From Hyphomicrobiales bacterium (lineage in GTDB: Bacteria; Pseudomonadota; Alphaproteobacteria; Rhizobiales; Rhizobiaceae): a DNA stretch of 64,000 nt. The notes under the pieces were generated by a model. It was not told the origin of the DNA. It saw only the letters and a list, made by a program, of their open reading frames with translations, and searched no databases. The stretch is taken from positions 140,571 through 204,570 of the forward strand of contig UBMP01000001.1 of the NCBI GenBank assembly GCA_900466575.1, given 5' to 3'. Shown piece after piece: positions 35,815 to 45,666 of this stretch. A program made the translations under genes and the position numbers. Each line of letters begins with the position of its first letter. Position 1 is the stretch's first letter.

Positions 35815-36917
35815 CCACCCCGCTTGCCGAAAAGATCAAGGCCTTCATCAGGGCCAACGGTCCGATCAGCGTGACGGACTATTTCGCGCTCTGCCTGGCC
35901 GATCCCGAGCACGGCTACTACAAGACGCGCGAGCCCTTCGGCGCGGCCGGTGATTTTACCACCGCCCCGGAGATCAGCCAGCTCTTCGGAGAAATGGTCG
36001 GCATCTTCCTCGTGCAGGCGTGGAAGGCGCATGGCGCGCCCGGCGAATTTCACCTCGCTGAAATCGGCCCCGGCCGCGGCACGATGATGGCCGACATCAT
36101 TCGCGTCATCAAGAAACTTGCCCCCGACATGTTCGAGGCCGCGCAAATCCACCTGATCGAAACCAGCGAGCGCCTGCGCAAGGTGCAGGCCCAGACGCTG
36201 GTGGCCGACAAGTGGAAGATCAGCTGGCACGACGGCTTCGACGGCATTCCGGAAGGCCCCCTCCTCGTTGCCGCCAACGAACTCTTCGATGCCATCCCGA
36301 TCCGCCAGTTCGTGAAGACGCCGACCGGCTTTCGCGAGCGCATGGTGGGGCTGGATGCCGATGACAATCTCACCTTCGCGGCCGGCATGGCCGGCGTCGA
36401 TCCCGCCCTCCTGCCCGGCCCGCCGGGCCTGCAGCCGATGGGCGCCATTGCCGAATTTGCCCCTGCCCGCCTTGCCGTCATGCAGGCGCTTTGCCAGCGC
36501 CTTCTCGAAGGCGGCGGCTCGGCGCTGATCATCGACTATGGCCATGTGGCATCCGGCTATGGCGATACGCTGCAGGCGATCCGCAGCCACCAGTTCGATC
36601 CGCCGCTCGCCCATCCCGGCGAAGCCGACCTGACGAGCCATGTGGATTTCGAGGCGCTGGCAAAGACGGCGCATCTCTCCGGGCTCCACGTCAACGGCGT
36701 GATGCATCAGGGGGATTTCCTCGCTGGGCTCGGGATTTACGAGCGCGCCGAAGCCCTTTCACGCGGCAAGGAACCTCTGGCTGTCGAGGAGATTGCCACA
36801 GCCGTCGATCGTCTCGCCGGCGCCGGCGCCGGCAAGATGGGGGAACTCTTCAAGGTTCTCGCCGTTTCCTCCAGCCATGTGGAACTCGACCCCTTCATCG
36901 CCCGCCGGCACCCATAA
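35811..36917 (+). CDS. SAM-dependent methyltransferase, MidA/NDUFAF7 family
   Basis: 368 residues, PF02636 (COG1565). Motifs are [15 protein letters not shown] near the N-terminus, [18 protein letters not shown], the SAM-binding [15 protein letters not shown] and [16 protein letters not shown]. Mitochondrial NDUFAF7 methylates an arginine of a complex I subunit; the bacterial role is assumed to be similar but is not proven. It is translationally coupled to lgt and followed by pgeF, a conserved alphaproteobacterial order. Confidence 0.9.
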   Translation: MTTPLAEKIKAFIRANGPISVTDYFALCLADPEHGYYKTREPFGAAGDFTTAPEISQLFGEMVGIFLVQAWKAHGAPGEFHLAEIGPGRGTMMADIIRVIKKLAPDMFEAAQIHLIETSERLRKVQAQTLVADKWKISWHDGFDGIPEGPLLVAANELFDAIPIRQFVKTPTGFRERMVGLDADDNLTFAAGMAGVDPALLPGPPGLQPMGAIAEFAPARLAVMQALCQRLLEGGGSALIIDYGHVASGYGDTLQAIRSHQFDPPLAHPGEADLTSHVDFEALAKTAHLSGLHVNGVMHQGDFLAGLGIYERAEALSRGKEPLAVEEIATAVDRLAGAGAGKMGELFKVLAVSSSHVELDPFIARRHP

Positions 36918-37067
36918 AGCAGTGAGGCCAGTGCCAGGCACACGCTCAGTCGGGCGCCCGCTCGGGCGATTGACAGACCCATCCGCAGTTTGCAACATCC
37001 GCCTCCATATCGGAGCTCGTCGCAGGACGGAGCCAGCAAGACAGGCGCGACAAACGGAGAAGACATC

Positions 37068-37865
37068 ATGGACATCTCCACCAGCCTCAGCCCGATCATC
37101 AGTGACGTGCTCAGCAATGCCTCGGGCGAGATCGTTACCCACGGCTTTTTCACCCGGCAAGGCGGCGTCTCCGAAGGCATTTATGAAGGCCTCAATGTCG
37201 GCCTCGGGTCGCGCGACACGCCGCAGCGGGTGATCGAAAATCGCGCGCGCGTTGCGGGGTGGTTCGGCGCACCGATCGAGAACCTGGCAACTGTGCATCA
37301 GATCCACTCGCCCGACGTCTTCACGGTAAAAGGCCCTTATGATGGCGGGCGGCCCGAAGCGGATGCGCTGGTCACAGCAACGCCCGGTATCGTCATTGGC
37401 GTACTTGCTGCGGACTGCGGCCCGGTCCTCTTTGCCGACGCGGAAGGCGGAGTCATCGGCGCGGCGCATGCGGGGTGGAAGGGCGCGCTCTATGGTGTCC
37501 TCGAAAACACGATCGACGCGATGATAGCGCTGGGTGCAAGGCGCGAAAGGATCACTGCCGTCCTCGGCCCGTCGATCAGCGCGGCGAACTACGAGGTCGG
37601 CCCCGAATTCGTGGAGCGTTTCCTGGCCATCGATCCAGACTACGCGCGCTATTTCAGCCCGTCGACCAATGAAGATCATTCGATGTTCGACCTGCAGGGG
37701 CTGACGGTGGCGCGCCTGAAGGCCGCCGGCGTGAATGCCGCCATGACCGGTCACTGCACCTATGCCGACGAGAAGCGATTCTTCTCATACCGGCGCACGA
37801 CGCATCGCAAGGAGCCGGATTACGGCCGGCAGATTTCCGCTATCCAGCTCAAGCGAACCGGCTGA
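37068..37865 (+). CDS. pgeF: Peptidoglycan editing factor PgeF (multicopper-oxidase-like, DUF152)
   Basis: 265 residues from the ATG at 37068. The family has HGFFTRQGGVSEGIYEGLNV, VHQIHSPDVFTV, LAADCGPVLFAD, GAAHAGWKGALYGVLENTI and GHCTYADEKRFFSYRR, with the Cys/His metal site CG and AHAGW. PgeF removes misincorporated serine from UDP-MurNAc precursors in Escherichia coli; older annotation was polyphenol oxidase. It is the third gene of lgt-midA-pgeF, with a 150-bp gap before it. Confidence 0.92.
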   Translation: MDISTSLSPIISDVLSNASGEIVTHGFFTRQGGVSEGIYEGLNVGLGSRDTPQRVIENRARVAGWFGAPIENLATVHQIHSPDVFTVKGPYDGGRPEADALVTATPGIVIGVLAADCGPVLFADAEGGVIGAAHAGWKGALYGVLENTIDAMIALGARRERITAVLGPSISAANYEVGPEFVERFLAIDPDYARYFSPSTNEDHSMFDLQGLTVARLKAAGVNAAMTGHCTYADEKRFFSYRRTTHRKEPDYGRQISAIQLKRTG

Positions 37866-37908
37866 GCAAATCCGTGAAACCGAAGACCGGTTTCACGTCC
37901 GGAACTGC
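37866..37908. repeat. REP-like palindromic repeat, degenerate copy 2
   Basis: GTGAAACCG (37874-37882) pairs with CGGTTTCAC (37888-37896) inside a degenerate outer repeat, GCAAATCC (37866-37873) against GGAACTGC (37901-37908). It has the same architecture as the copy at 3627-3670 and ends with a related GTCCGGAA.TGC sequence. It follows the pgeF stop directly and may help terminate transcription. Confidence 0.45.
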
Positions 37909-37949
37909 ATGGAAGACAAAGCGCTGCACCTGAACGGGAGGACAAGGAC

Positions 37950-39101
37950 ATGGCGATGCATTTTTCCGAACGGGAATATACCCAGCGGATGGACCGCCTG
38001 ACCGCGCGGCTGCGCGAAGACAAGCTCGATGCGATCCTGCTCTTCGCGCAGGAAAGCATGTACTGGCTGACCGGCTACGACACCTTTGGCTATTGCTTCT
38101 TCCAGACGCTCGTCGTCAAGGCCGACGGCACGAGGGTTCTGCTGACGCGGTCCGCGGACCTGCGTCAGGCCCGCCACACATCCAACATCTCGGACATCCG
38201 CATCTGGGTCGATCGCGCCAACGCCGATCCTTCGGTCGATTTGAAGGAACTGCTCAACGAGCTGGATCTTCTCGGCGCCCGCGTCGGAGTCGAATATGAC
38301 ACCCATGGAATGACGGGCCGGACCGCGCATCTGGTCGACCGCCAGCTGATGAACTTCTGCGAAATGATCGATGCCTCGTTGCTGGTAAGCCAGTTGCGCC
38401 TCATCAAGAGCGAAGCCGAGATTGCCTGCGCGACAGAGGCTGCACGCCTGGCCGACGTCGCGCTTGACGAAGCAATCCGTCTCACCAAGGCCGGCGCGAA
38501 CGAGGCCGACATTCTGTCTGCCATGCAGGGCGCGATCCTTGCCGGAGGGGGCGACTATCCGGCCAACGAATTCATCATCGGCTCTGGAGCAGATGCGCTT
38601 CTGTGCCGCTACAAGGCCGGCCGCCGCACGCTGTCCGAACGCGACCAGCTGACGCTGGAATGGGCGGGCGTTTCCGCCCACTATCACGCCGCCATGATGC
38701 GGACCATCGTCATCGGCGAGCCCGAACCCCGCCAGGTCGAGCTCTTCGAGGCCTGCCGCGACGCCATCCAGGCAATCGAACTCGTGCTCCGCCCCGGCAA
38801 CACGTTCGGCACCGTCTTCGACGTTCATGCCCGCATCATGGACGAACGGGGGCTTGCCCGCCATCGGTTGAACGCCTGCGGCTATTCGCTTGGGGCCCGC
38901 TTCTCACCTTCCTGGATGGAGCATCAGATGTTCCTTGCCGGCAATCCCCAGGAGATCGAACCGGGCATGACGCTTTTCGTGCACATGGTCATCATGGATT
39001 CCGAATCGGGTTTCGCCATGACGCTCGGCCAGACCTATCTGACGACCGAAGACGCGCCAAAACCGCTGTCACGTCATCCTCTGGCGCTCCTCAGCGCTTG
39101 A
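37950..39101 (+). CDS. M24-fold (creatinase/Xaa-Pro peptidase-like) protein lacking metal ligands
   Basis: 383 residues. The N-terminal creatinase-like domain has MYWLTGYDTFGYCFFQTLVV; the C-terminal pita-bread domain starts near residue 155 (LRLIKSEAEIACATEAARLA). All five usual metal ligands are changed: Asp to Glu in LTLEWAG, Asp to Ala in HYHAAMMRT, the GHG His to Tyr in CGYSLGARFSPSWMEH, Glu to His in PGMTLFVHM, and the last Glu lost in FAMTLGQTYLTTED. This pattern is that of the metal-free group (creatinase, ectoine hydrolase-like), so a C-N hydrolase rather than a metallopeptidase is likely. Confidence 0.85.
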   Translation: MAMHFSEREYTQRMDRLTARLREDKLDAILLFAQESMYWLTGYDTFGYCFFQTLVVKADGTRVLLTRSADLRQARHTSNISDIRIWVDRANADPSVDLKELLNELDLLGARVGVEYDTHGMTGRTAHLVDRQLMNFCEMIDASLLVSQLRLIKSEAEIACATEAARLADVALDEAIRLTKAGANEADILSAMQGAILAGGGDYPANEFIIGSGADALLCRYKAGRRTLSERDQLTLEWAGVSAHYHAAMMRTIVIGEPEPRQVELFEACRDAIQAIELVLRPGNTFGTVFDVHARIMDERGLARHRLNACGYSLGARFSPSWMEHQMFLAGNPQEIEPGMTLFVHMVIMDSESGFAMTLGQTYLTTEDAPKPLSRHPLALLSA

Positions 39102-39216
39102 ATGGTGCAGAACCCGGCCTTGCGCGACGCAATTGGTTTCATGCGATTGACACGACGCGGGCGACAACCGTTAATGTGACGCAATTCAGCCTGAGCCAAC
39201 AGGAGAACGGAACAGG

Positions 39217-39987
39217 ATGCGGCAGCTTTTCGTGTCAGTGCTGACAGCAGCTGCGTTTGCCCTGCTTTCCGCCTGCACGACCTCTAGTCTCATGTCGCCG
39301 CCTGAATCGATCGGCGATCCCGCCGAGAAGACGGCTACGACGAAGCAGGGTTCAGCCCCCGCGCTCGATTCCCCCGGCCAGACCAGCCTCGCAGCGGAAG
39401 AAAACCGCAACATCGGCACGCAGCAGACACAGTTCCCGCGGACAGCAACGACCGCAGGAAACGACCCGCAGCCAATGCCCGAACAGACCGGACCGCGCAG
39501 TCCGATGCTCGGTTCGCCCGGCGGCGTTTCGGCGACGCAGAAGTCGATTTATCAGGCTTCCAGTCAGCCGCAGGCTCCGGGCGTGCTCGGCACATTGCCG
39601 GCCGGCGAGAGCGCCGCAGCCGGCGGGTCGATCCGGTTCCTGCCGATCATCGGCGCGCCGATTTCGGCCGTCACACCGCTCTCGCGCGATCTGGCGACCA
39701 ACGCCTCCGCGCGGGGGATTTCCATCAAGCCCTCCTCGGACAACTCCGCCGAACACATGTTGAAAGGCTATTTCTCCGCCTTCGATGACGGCGGCGGCAC
39801 GACGATCACCTATGTCTGGGATGTCCTGGATGCCTCGGGCGCTCGGCTGACGCGTCTGCAGGGCCAGGAGAAGCTGCCAGGCAAATCCGCCGATCCGTGG
39901 GCGAATGTGTCGCCGAACATCATGTCCAAGATCGCCTCCGACACCATCAACCAATACGTCACCTGGAAGTCCTCCCGCCGGGGTTAA
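39217..39987 (+). CDS. Hypothetical lipoprotein
   Basis: 256 residues. A lipoprotein signal peptide ends in the lipobox LLSAC (Cys20), so it is a substrate of Lgt encoded 4 kb upstream. A Ser/Pro/Gln-rich disordered region (about 25-135) leads to a compact C-terminal part (about 140-256) containing IRFLPIIGAPISAVTPLSRD, MLKGYFSAFDDGGGTTITYV and WDVLDASGARLTRLQGQEKL. I recognise only a conserved rhizobial lipoprotein type without assigned function. It is located just before prs. Confidence 0.78.
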   Translation: MRQLFVSVLTAAAFALLSACTTSSLMSPPESIGDPAEKTATTKQGSAPALDSPGQTSLAAEENRNIGTQQTQFPRTATTAGNDPQPMPEQTGPRSPMLGSPGGVSATQKSIYQASSQPQAPGVLGTLPAGESAAAGGSIRFLPIIGAPISAVTPLSRDLATNASARGISIKPSSDNSAEHMLKGYFSAFDDGGGTTITYVWDVLDASGARLTRLQGQEKLPGKSADPWANVSPNIMSKIASDTINQYVTWKSSRRG

Positions 39988-40111
39988 TGTGACCAATTCA
40001 CCCGCAAATCCGCCAATTTACGGGAAAACTACGGGAATCGGCGTTTCCCGCTTGCATTCATGAACGAGAGCGCTAAAAGGCCGCCATTCAGCATCATCAG
40101 GGCGGGCCATC

Positions 40112-41044
40112 ATGAAGGTTTTCGCAGGGAACTCGAACCGGCTTCTGGCCGAAGCGATCTGCAACTATCTCAAAGTTCCCATGGGAAAGGCCACGGTTCG
40201 GCGCTTTGCTGACCAGGAAATCTTTGTAGAGCTTCAGGAAAATGTGCGCGGCGAAGATATCTTCGTCGTCCAGTCGACATCTTTCCCGGCCAATGACCAC
40301 CTGATGGAACTGTTGATCATGATCGACGCGTTCCGCCGCTCTTCCGCCCGCCGCATCACCGCCGTGCTTCCCTATTTCGGCTATGCCCGCCAGGACCGCC
40401 GCGCCTCTGGCCGCACGCCGATCTCCGCCAAGCTGGTGGCCAACCTGATCACCGAAGCCGGCGCCGATCGCGTTCTGACGCTTGACCTGCATGCCGGACA
40501 GATCCAGGGCTTCTTCGACATCCCGACCGACAATCTCTTCGCCGCCCCGATCCTCGCGCGCGACATCAAGGACCACTATGACCTGAAGAACGTCATGGTC
40601 GTATCACCCGACGTCGGCGGCGTGGTGCGCGCCCGCGCGCTCGCCAAGCGCCTGGACTGTCTGCTGGCCATCGTCGACAAGCGTCGCGACCGTCCGGGCG
40701 AATCGGAAGTGATGAACATCATCGGCGACGTGACCGGCAAGGATTGCATCCTCATCGACGACATCGTCGACTCGGGCGGCACGCTCTGCAACGCCGCCGA
40801 GGCGCTCCTGAAGAACGGAGCGACCAGCGTGACGGCCTATATCACCCACGGCGTTCTCTCCGGTGGCGCGGTTGCCCGCGTCAGCTCTTCGAAGCTGAAG
40901 GAACTGGTGATCACCGACACGATCCAGCCGACGACGGCTGTCCAGTCTGCGCACAATATTCGCGTGATCACCTCCGCTCCCCTGCTGGGCGAAGCCATCA
41001 GCCGCACCAGCATGGAAGCGTCGGTCTCCAGCCTCTTCGATTGA
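40112..41044 (+). CDS. prs: Ribose-phosphate pyrophosphokinase
   Basis: 310 residues. It makes PRPP from ribose 5-phosphate and ATP for nucleotide, His and Trp synthesis. Features are [58 protein letters not shown], the catalytic flexible-loop [18 protein letters not shown] and the PRPP loop [20 protein letters not shown]. It is monocistronic with a strong terminator at 41063-41107. Confidence 0.97.
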   Translation: MKVFAGNSNRLLAEAICNYLKVPMGKATVRRFADQEIFVELQENVRGEDIFVVQSTSFPANDHLMELLIMIDAFRRSSARRITAVLPYFGYARQDRRASGRTPISAKLVANLITEAGADRVLTLDLHAGQIQGFFDIPTDNLFAAPILARDIKDHYDLKNVMVVSPDVGGVVRARALAKRLDCLLAIVDKRRDRPGESEVMNIIGDVTGKDCILIDDIVDSGGTLCNAAEALLKNGATSVTAYITHGVLSGGAVARVSSSKLKELVITDTIQPTTAVQSAHNIRVITSAPLLGEAISRTSMEASVSSLFD

Positions 41045-41062
41045 TCGGCGGGATAAAGCCTC

Positions 41063-41107
41063 AACCTGAAACGCCGTGCGTTCATCGACCGCACGGCGTT
41101 TCAGGTT
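41063..41107. terminator. Bidirectional terminator between prs and the Fis-type regulator
   Basis: An 18-bp perfect stem, 41063-41080 against 41090-41107, around a 9-nt loop. The sequence begins AACCTGAAACGCC. TTTAA follows on the plus side; the minus side reads into TTGAGG. It serves prs, and possibly the convergent regulator as well. Confidence 0.8.
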
Positions 41108-41128
41108 TAAGGTCGGAATTTACCGGAT

Positions 41129-42070
41129 TCAGTTCAGCCCGAGCCGCTTCACCTTGCGATGCAGGGTGGCGCGGCTGATGCCGAGCGCTTCGGCCGTGCG
41201 CGACATGTTTCCGCCATTGCGGCTGATCGCACGGCGCAGCGCCGCCCGTTCCGCTTCAAGAAGATCCGCCGAGCCCGTGGGCTCGCTTTCGTTCAGCAGA
41301 TCGGCAGCCGGAATCCCCGCCGCAAGCCGGCCGTCGTCGAGACCCAGCGCCTGTCGTGCGCCGCGTGTCGCGCCCAGAACGATATCGTCGCGATCGACGG
41401 CCAGAAGCGCGCCATAGCCATTGCCCACCATCACGATCCGCGCCAGCGGGAAGGCGCGGCGGAAGAGATTGCCCTCGATCCGCAAAGCGGCGTCGCGCAC
41501 CGCATGGGAAAGGATTGTCATCGTCAGTTCGTTGGCATCGTCCCGGCAGGTCGAGAAATCGAGCACGCCGGATATGCGCGCCGTGTGGTCGCGGATGGGC
41601 GCCGCCGTGCAGCTCAGGCCCGTATTGGAGGACAGGAAATGCTGATCGCGACTGACAGTCGCCGCGCGCTGGTCGGCAAGTGCCGTACCGATGCCATTGG
41701 TTCCGACGCTCGCCTCGCTCCATACAGTACCGGACCAGAGACCGACACCGCGAAACTCCTTCTCGTCACCGGCGGTTCCCCGACGGTCCAGCACGACACC
41801 GTTCCCGTCCGTCAGCAACAGCGAGTGGCCGGATCGCCCGGCCATCATGAACAGACGGTCGAGTTCATCGCGCGCCTCTTCCACCATGACCCGCGACCGC
41901 TCTGTCGCGTCGCGGAATTCCTGGTCTGTCAGCCGTGCGGGCGAAAGGTTCTGGTCCGGGCTGAGCTTGTGCACGTTCATGCATCTGAGCCAGGAAGCGG
42001 CAACCGGCGAACTCGCAGCCTGTGAAGACTTGCGCGCGAGTGAATATACCTTGTCTGCATGTTGTGTCAT
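41129..42070 (-). CDS. GAF-Fis transcriptional regulator (AcoR-like, no AAA+ domain)
   Basis: 313 residues from ATG 42070 (MTQHADKVYSLARKSSQAAS). The N-terminal part is AcoR-like (SWLRCMNVHKLSPDQNLSPA, LLTDGNGVVLDRRG). The GAF region (about 75-215) includes WSEASVGTNGIGTALADQRA and FLSSNTGLSCTAAPIRDHTA. A Fis-type HTH at the C-terminus (RNGGNMSRTAEALGISRATL) completes it. The sigma54-activating AAA+ module of AcoR is absent, so it probably acts with sigma70-type promoters. A 12-bp palindrome and an anaerobox lie in its upstream region. Confidence 0.85.
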   Translation of the reverse strand: MTQHADKVYSLARKSSQAASSPVAASWLRCMNVHKLSPDQNLSPARLTDQEFRDATERSRVMVEEARDELDRLFMMAGRSGHSLLLTDGNGVVLDRRGTAGDEKEFRGVGLWSGTVWSEASVGTNGIGTALADQRAATVSRDQHFLSSNTGLSCTAAPIRDHTARISGVLDFSTCRDDANELTMTILSHAVRDAALRIEGNLFRRAFPLARIVMVGNGYGALLAVDRDDIVLGATRGARQALGLDDGRLAAGIPAADLLNESEPTGSADLLEAERAALRRAISRNGGNMSRTAEALGISRATLHRKVKRLGLN

Positions 42071-42252
42071 GATCAGCTCAGCTCCTCCCAAAGCTCCTGC
42101 CCAGGTCTTGCGCGACGAGGTCCCGACTTAATCCTCGGGGAAAATGCCGCATGATCCTGCAGGTCCGTGCCGATTACACGAAATCGTCGCCGAGAATGGC
42201 ACGGTTCTTTGGCGAATGCATCAGGTCAATTGATGGGGTCCCAGTGGACTGT

Positions 42253-42264
42253 CGCAATATTGCG
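42253..42264. promoter_or_regulatory. Perfect 12-bp palindrome upstream of the GAF-Fis gene
   Basis: CGCAATATTGCG, with GT/AC on either side extending it partly. It is a candidate operator for the adjacent regulator. It overlaps the weak -10 expected if the anaerobox at 42285-42298 acts toward the minus strand. Confidence 0.4.
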
Positions 42265-42284
42265 TCACATGCACCGGGATCGCA

Positions 42285-42298
42285 TTGATCTTCGTCAA
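42285..42298. promoter_or_regulatory. FNR/FixK-type anaerobox
   Basis: TTGATCTTCGTCAA fits TTGA-N6-TCAA. For the minus strand, a centre at -41.5 predicts a start near 42250, with CAATAT (42262-42257) as a weak -10. This would drive the GAF-Fis gene with a leader of about 180 nt. No suitable -10 exists at the matching plus-strand distance. Confidence 0.55.
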
Positions 42299-42490
42299 GC
42301 CGCCTGAGACAACTCCTTCTGGCCCCCGCCTTGCATTTGAAATCCCTTTGGAGTAAGGAGCGCCGTCCGCCTAGACACCCTTGGAGGCAAGGCGGATGAG
42401 GCTTCTAGCGCATTCAGCAACAAGCTTCAGCTTCGCATCGGTTGGAGACAACCTGTTGCGGGCTCTCCGCAAACGTTGAAAGGAAATACC
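42299..42490. other. Leader region of rplY
   Basis: About 190 bp before rplY. Two alternative hairpins can form: CCGCCT (42367-42372) with AGGCGG (42390-42395), or CCTTG (42379-42383) with CAAGG (42388-42392). They cannot form together. No clear -35/-10 pair was identified; TTGCAT at 42331 lacks a partner. Confidence 0.3.
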
Positions 42491-43090
42491 ATGAGCCACG
42501 CTTCGTACGAGCTCAAGGCCGAAAAGCGCAATCGGGCTGGTAAGGGGTCCTCCCGCGAACTGCGCCGCAACGGTCTTATTCCCGCAGTTATCTATGGCGA
42601 CAAGCAGGCCCCGATTTCGATCGCTCTGTCGACCAATGAAGTCACGAAGAAGATCCACGCTGGCGGTTTCATGACCACCATCGCAACGATCGACGTCGAA
42701 GGCGAGAAGATCTCGGTTCTGCCGAAGGATTACCAGCTGGATCCGGTCCGCGACTTCACCTTGCATGTCGACTTCCTCCGCGTCTCGGGCAACACCCAGG
42801 TCACGGTTGCCGTTCCGGTTCACTTCATCAACCACGAGAAGTCTCCGGGCCTCAAGATCGGCGGCACGCTGAACGTCGTTCGCCACGAAGTGGAATTCCA
42901 CTGCCCGGCCAACGCGATCCCGGAATTCATCACGGCTGACCTCGAAGGCTTCAAGATCGGCGACGGTGTTCACATCTCGCACATCAAGCTTCCGGCAGGC
43001 GTCACGCCCGTCATCACCGACCGCGACTTCACGATCGCCACGATCGCGACCCCGGCCGGCGGCGTCCAGGAAGAAACGACGGAAGCCTGA
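42491..43090 (+). CDS. rplY: Ribosomal protein L25 (Ctc/TL5 form)
   Basis: 199 residues, with AAAGGAA 5 nt before the ATG at 42491. The N-terminal 5S rRNA-binding L25 domain ([29 protein letters not shown]) is followed by the C-terminal TL5/Ctc domain ([40 protein letters not shown]). This long form is normal in alphaproteobacteria. pth, its usual neighbour, is displaced 4.2 kb downstream by three accessory genes. A terminator follows immediately. Confidence 0.97.
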   Translation: MSHASYELKAEKRNRAGKGSSRELRRNGLIPAVIYGDKQAPISIALSTNEVTKKIHAGGFMTTIATIDVEGEKISVLPKDYQLDPVRDFTLHVDFLRVSGNTQVTVAVPVHFINHEKSPGLKIGGTLNVVRHEVEFHCPANAIPEFITADLEGFKIGDGVHISHIKLPAGVTPVITDRDFTIATIATPAGGVQEETTEA

Positions 43091-43129
43091 TCGATTTTCG
43101 ATCGCGCGTTCATCAATTCAGTTACGTGC

Positions 43130-43170
43130 AAGGCCCACTCTACAGAGATGTAGGTGGGCCTTACATTTTT
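43130..43170 (+). terminator. Terminator of rplY
   Basis: AAGGCCCAC (43130-43138) pairs with GTGGGCCTT (43154-43162), and inside it CTACA pairs with TGTAG around GAGA. The tail ends in TTTTT. Confidence 0.85.
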
Positions 43171-43273
43171 GCGCAATGCAAAAAATTTCAGTCCGATATT
43201 CAAGATCGGTTAAGGCCCACATGTAACATTAGCCGCTTCGTCGGGCGGATCGGCACGCTTACTTCAGGGCCTC

Positions 43274-45646
43274 ATGTACACCCACTCCGTAGAAAAACGA
43301 TTTCTTTTGATCATCTGCGCGGCGGTTCTCATCTTCGTGATGCCGCTGTTCGCGTTGTTTTTCTACCTTTCGGCCGAGCGCACGCTGAGCGAGCGCATGG
43401 AGCGGATCAATCTGACGATCTCGACCAATGCAAACGCGCTTGGCAAGCCGCTCTGGGACTTCGATGTCGACAGCGCGCGGAAGGTTGCCGCAGCGATCGC
43501 CGCCGGCGGTGAGATCGAGGCGGTTCACGTCCGCGACAACTCTGGATCGATCGAGATCAACAACCCGCCCTCCGGCACGAAACATCACGTGCCAACGCGG
43601 CGCTTCTCGACCCCGATCTACTACTCCTCCGTTGATGGTGAGAAATACGCCGGCACGCTGGAGATCGACGTCGACGATGGCGGCCTGATTTCGACGATCA
43701 AGGCCCGTGACGTGAGCTTCATGTTCATTTTCATCTTTGCAGTGGCGATCGTCTTCCTGGCGGCGCTGATTGCCAACCGGGTCATTGTCATCCGCCCTCT
43801 CCTCCGCCTGATCGACGCCGTCATCCGCACACGCAGAAGCGGCTATCGGCAGCGGGTCGATTGGCGCTCTCGGGACGAAATGGTTCTGCTCGCGGACAAT
43901 TTCAACGAAATGCAGAGCGAACTGGCGCATGAGGAAAGCGCGTTGAAGGCGGCACACGCGATGGTGCAGGCCGTCTACAACAAAACGCCGGCCATGCTCT
44001 ACATGATCGACGCGGAGGGCAGGATCGCAGCTGTCTCCGACTACTGGATGCTCACCACCGGCTATTCCCGCGAGGAGGTGACCGGTCGTCAGTTCAGCGA
44101 TTTCCTCACCAGTGGCGAAACCTGGACCCTCGGCCTCTACACGCAGCGCTCGGCGGCACCCGAAGCCGCAGGCAGAACCGTCAAGTTCCAATGCGCAAAT
44201 GGCCGCATCATCGACGTGCTCATTCGGGAGACGCCGATGAGCGATGACGCCGGGCGAACCAGCGCCCTCTGCGTGATGACCGATGTGACGGAACTGAAGG
44301 AAGCCGAAACCCGCAACCACCTCCAAGCGATCACGGATCATCTGACCGGCCTTCTCAATCGCCAGGGCTTCGAAGCTGCGTTGGACGGCAAGATCATGGA
44401 GGCCGACAAACGCGGGCATCAGCTTGCCTGCCTCTTCGTTGACCTCGACCGTTTCAAGTGGATCAACGACAATCTGGGTCACGCGGCCGGCGACGAGGTC
44501 CTCAAGGAAGTCGTCAACCGCGCCGCCACGCAGTTGCGCCCATCCGATGTCATTGCGCGCCTCGGCGGCGACGAGTTCGCGATCCTCGTCTCCGCGCCGG
44601 ACGCGGAGACCGTCGCGCGCGGTATTTCCGATCGGATCAAGTCGATCTTCGCCAAGGCCTTCACACCCGAAGGCGCGAGCGTCACTTTAAGCGCCAGCAT
44701 CGGGATTGCGCTTTATCCGCAGCATGCCGCCTCCGCCGCCGAACTGCTGCAGAAGTCGGACCTCGCCATGTACGCCCGCAAGCGCAACGGCAAGAACGGC
44801 ACGGAGGTCTTTGCCGATTCCATGGCGGACAATGCCCGCGAACGCGCCGAACTCGAGCGTTACATCAACGAAGCGCTGGAAAACGACTGGTTCGACGCCT
44901 GGCTGCAGCCGATCTGCGACCTGGAGACCGGCCGGCCGAAGAATTTCGAGGCCTTGATGCGCCTGCGCCATCCCGCACACGGGATCCTGCCGCCAGCGAA
45001 AATCATCGCCGTGGCGGAAGAGAACGGCACGATCGAAGCGATCGGCAATGTGATCCTGAAGAAGGCTGTGACCTATCTCGCCCGGATCAGCGACATTCCC
45101 GGCTTCGAGAACGTCCGCATGTCGATCAATTTCTCGCCGCTACAGCTCAACGCCGATCTCCTGGCGCGTATGTCGGACATCCTGATGAAATCCGGCATCC
45201 AGCCATCTCGCATCGTGCTCGAGATCACCGAAGCCGTGCTGATGCGCAACAATCCGGAGATCAACATGGTGCTGCGCGGATTGCGCGATTGCGGCATGTC
45301 GATCGCCCTCGATGACTTCGGCACCGGCTATTCATCGTTGAGCTACCTGCATCGGTTTCCCGTCAATATCGTCAAGGTGGATCGCTCCTTTGTCGCCGCC
45401 CTTCACCCGGACAGCGCCGTCGAACGCGACAAGGCCTATCTGCTGGTCCAGGGCATCAACACGATTGCCCAGCATCTTAACTGCAAGGTCGTGGCCGAAG
45501 GGATCGAGACGCCCAGTCAGCGGGAGATTCTGAAGGGCATGGGCATCCAGTTTGGCCAGGGTTATCTCTTCTCACGCCCCTTGAGCATCGACGACATCGA
45601 GCAGCTCTACAACCCGACCGGAGAGCGCGTGTCCGCACGCGGGTGA
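43274..45646 (+). CDS. Membrane GGDEF-EAL protein with periplasmic sensor, HAMP and PAS
   Basis: 790 residues. TM1 lies at about 10-32, a periplasmic domain at 33-147 (with the LWDFD motif typical of sensor domains near residue 60), TM2 at 148-167, HAMP at about 168-222 and PAS at about 228-345. The GGDEF domain has RLGGDEF (GGDEF at 431-435), and RPSD five residues before it is an intact I-site. The EAL domain has EALMR, EITEAVLM, ALDDFGTGYSSLSYL and AEGIET, all canonical. Both synthesis and breakdown of c-di-GMP therefore look possible. Two periplasmic binding proteins follow within 20 and 8 bp, suggesting they control it. Confidence 0.92.
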   Translation: MYTHSVEKRFLLIICAAVLIFVMPLFALFFYLSAERTLSERMERINLTISTNANALGKPLWDFDVDSARKVAAAIAAGGEIEAVHVRDNSGSIEINNPPSGTKHHVPTRRFSTPIYYSSVDGEKYAGTLEIDVDDGGLISTIKARDVSFMFIFIFAVAIVFLAALIANRVIVIRPLLRLIDAVIRTRRSGYRQRVDWRSRDEMVLLADNFNEMQSELAHEESALKAAHAMVQAVYNKTPAMLYMIDAEGRIAAVSDYWMLTTGYSREEVTGRQFSDFLTSGETWTLGLYTQRSAAPEAAGRTVKFQCANGRIIDVLIRETPMSDDAGRTSALCVMTDVTELKEAETRNHLQAITDHLTGLLNRQGFEAALDGKIMEADKRGHQLACLFVDLDRFKWINDNLGHAAGDEVLKEVVNRAATQLRPSDVIARLGGDEFAILVSAPDAETVARGISDRIKSIFAKAFTPEGASVTLSASIGIALYPQHAASAAELLQKSDLAMYARKRNGKNGTEVFADSMADNARERAELERYINEALENDWFDAWLQPICDLETGRPKNFEALMRLRHPAHGILPPAKIIAVAEENGTIEAIGNVILKKAVTYLARISDIPGFENVRMSINFSPLQLNADLLARMSDILMKSGIQPSRIVLEITEAVLMRNNPEINMVLRGLRDCGMSIALDDFGTGYSSLSYLHRFPVNIVKVDRSFVAALHPDSAVERDKAYLLVQGINTIAQHLNCKVVAEGIETPSQREILKGMGIQFGQGYLFSRPLSIDDIEQLYNPTGERVSARG

Positions 45647-45666
45647 ACGACAGGAATAACAAATCG

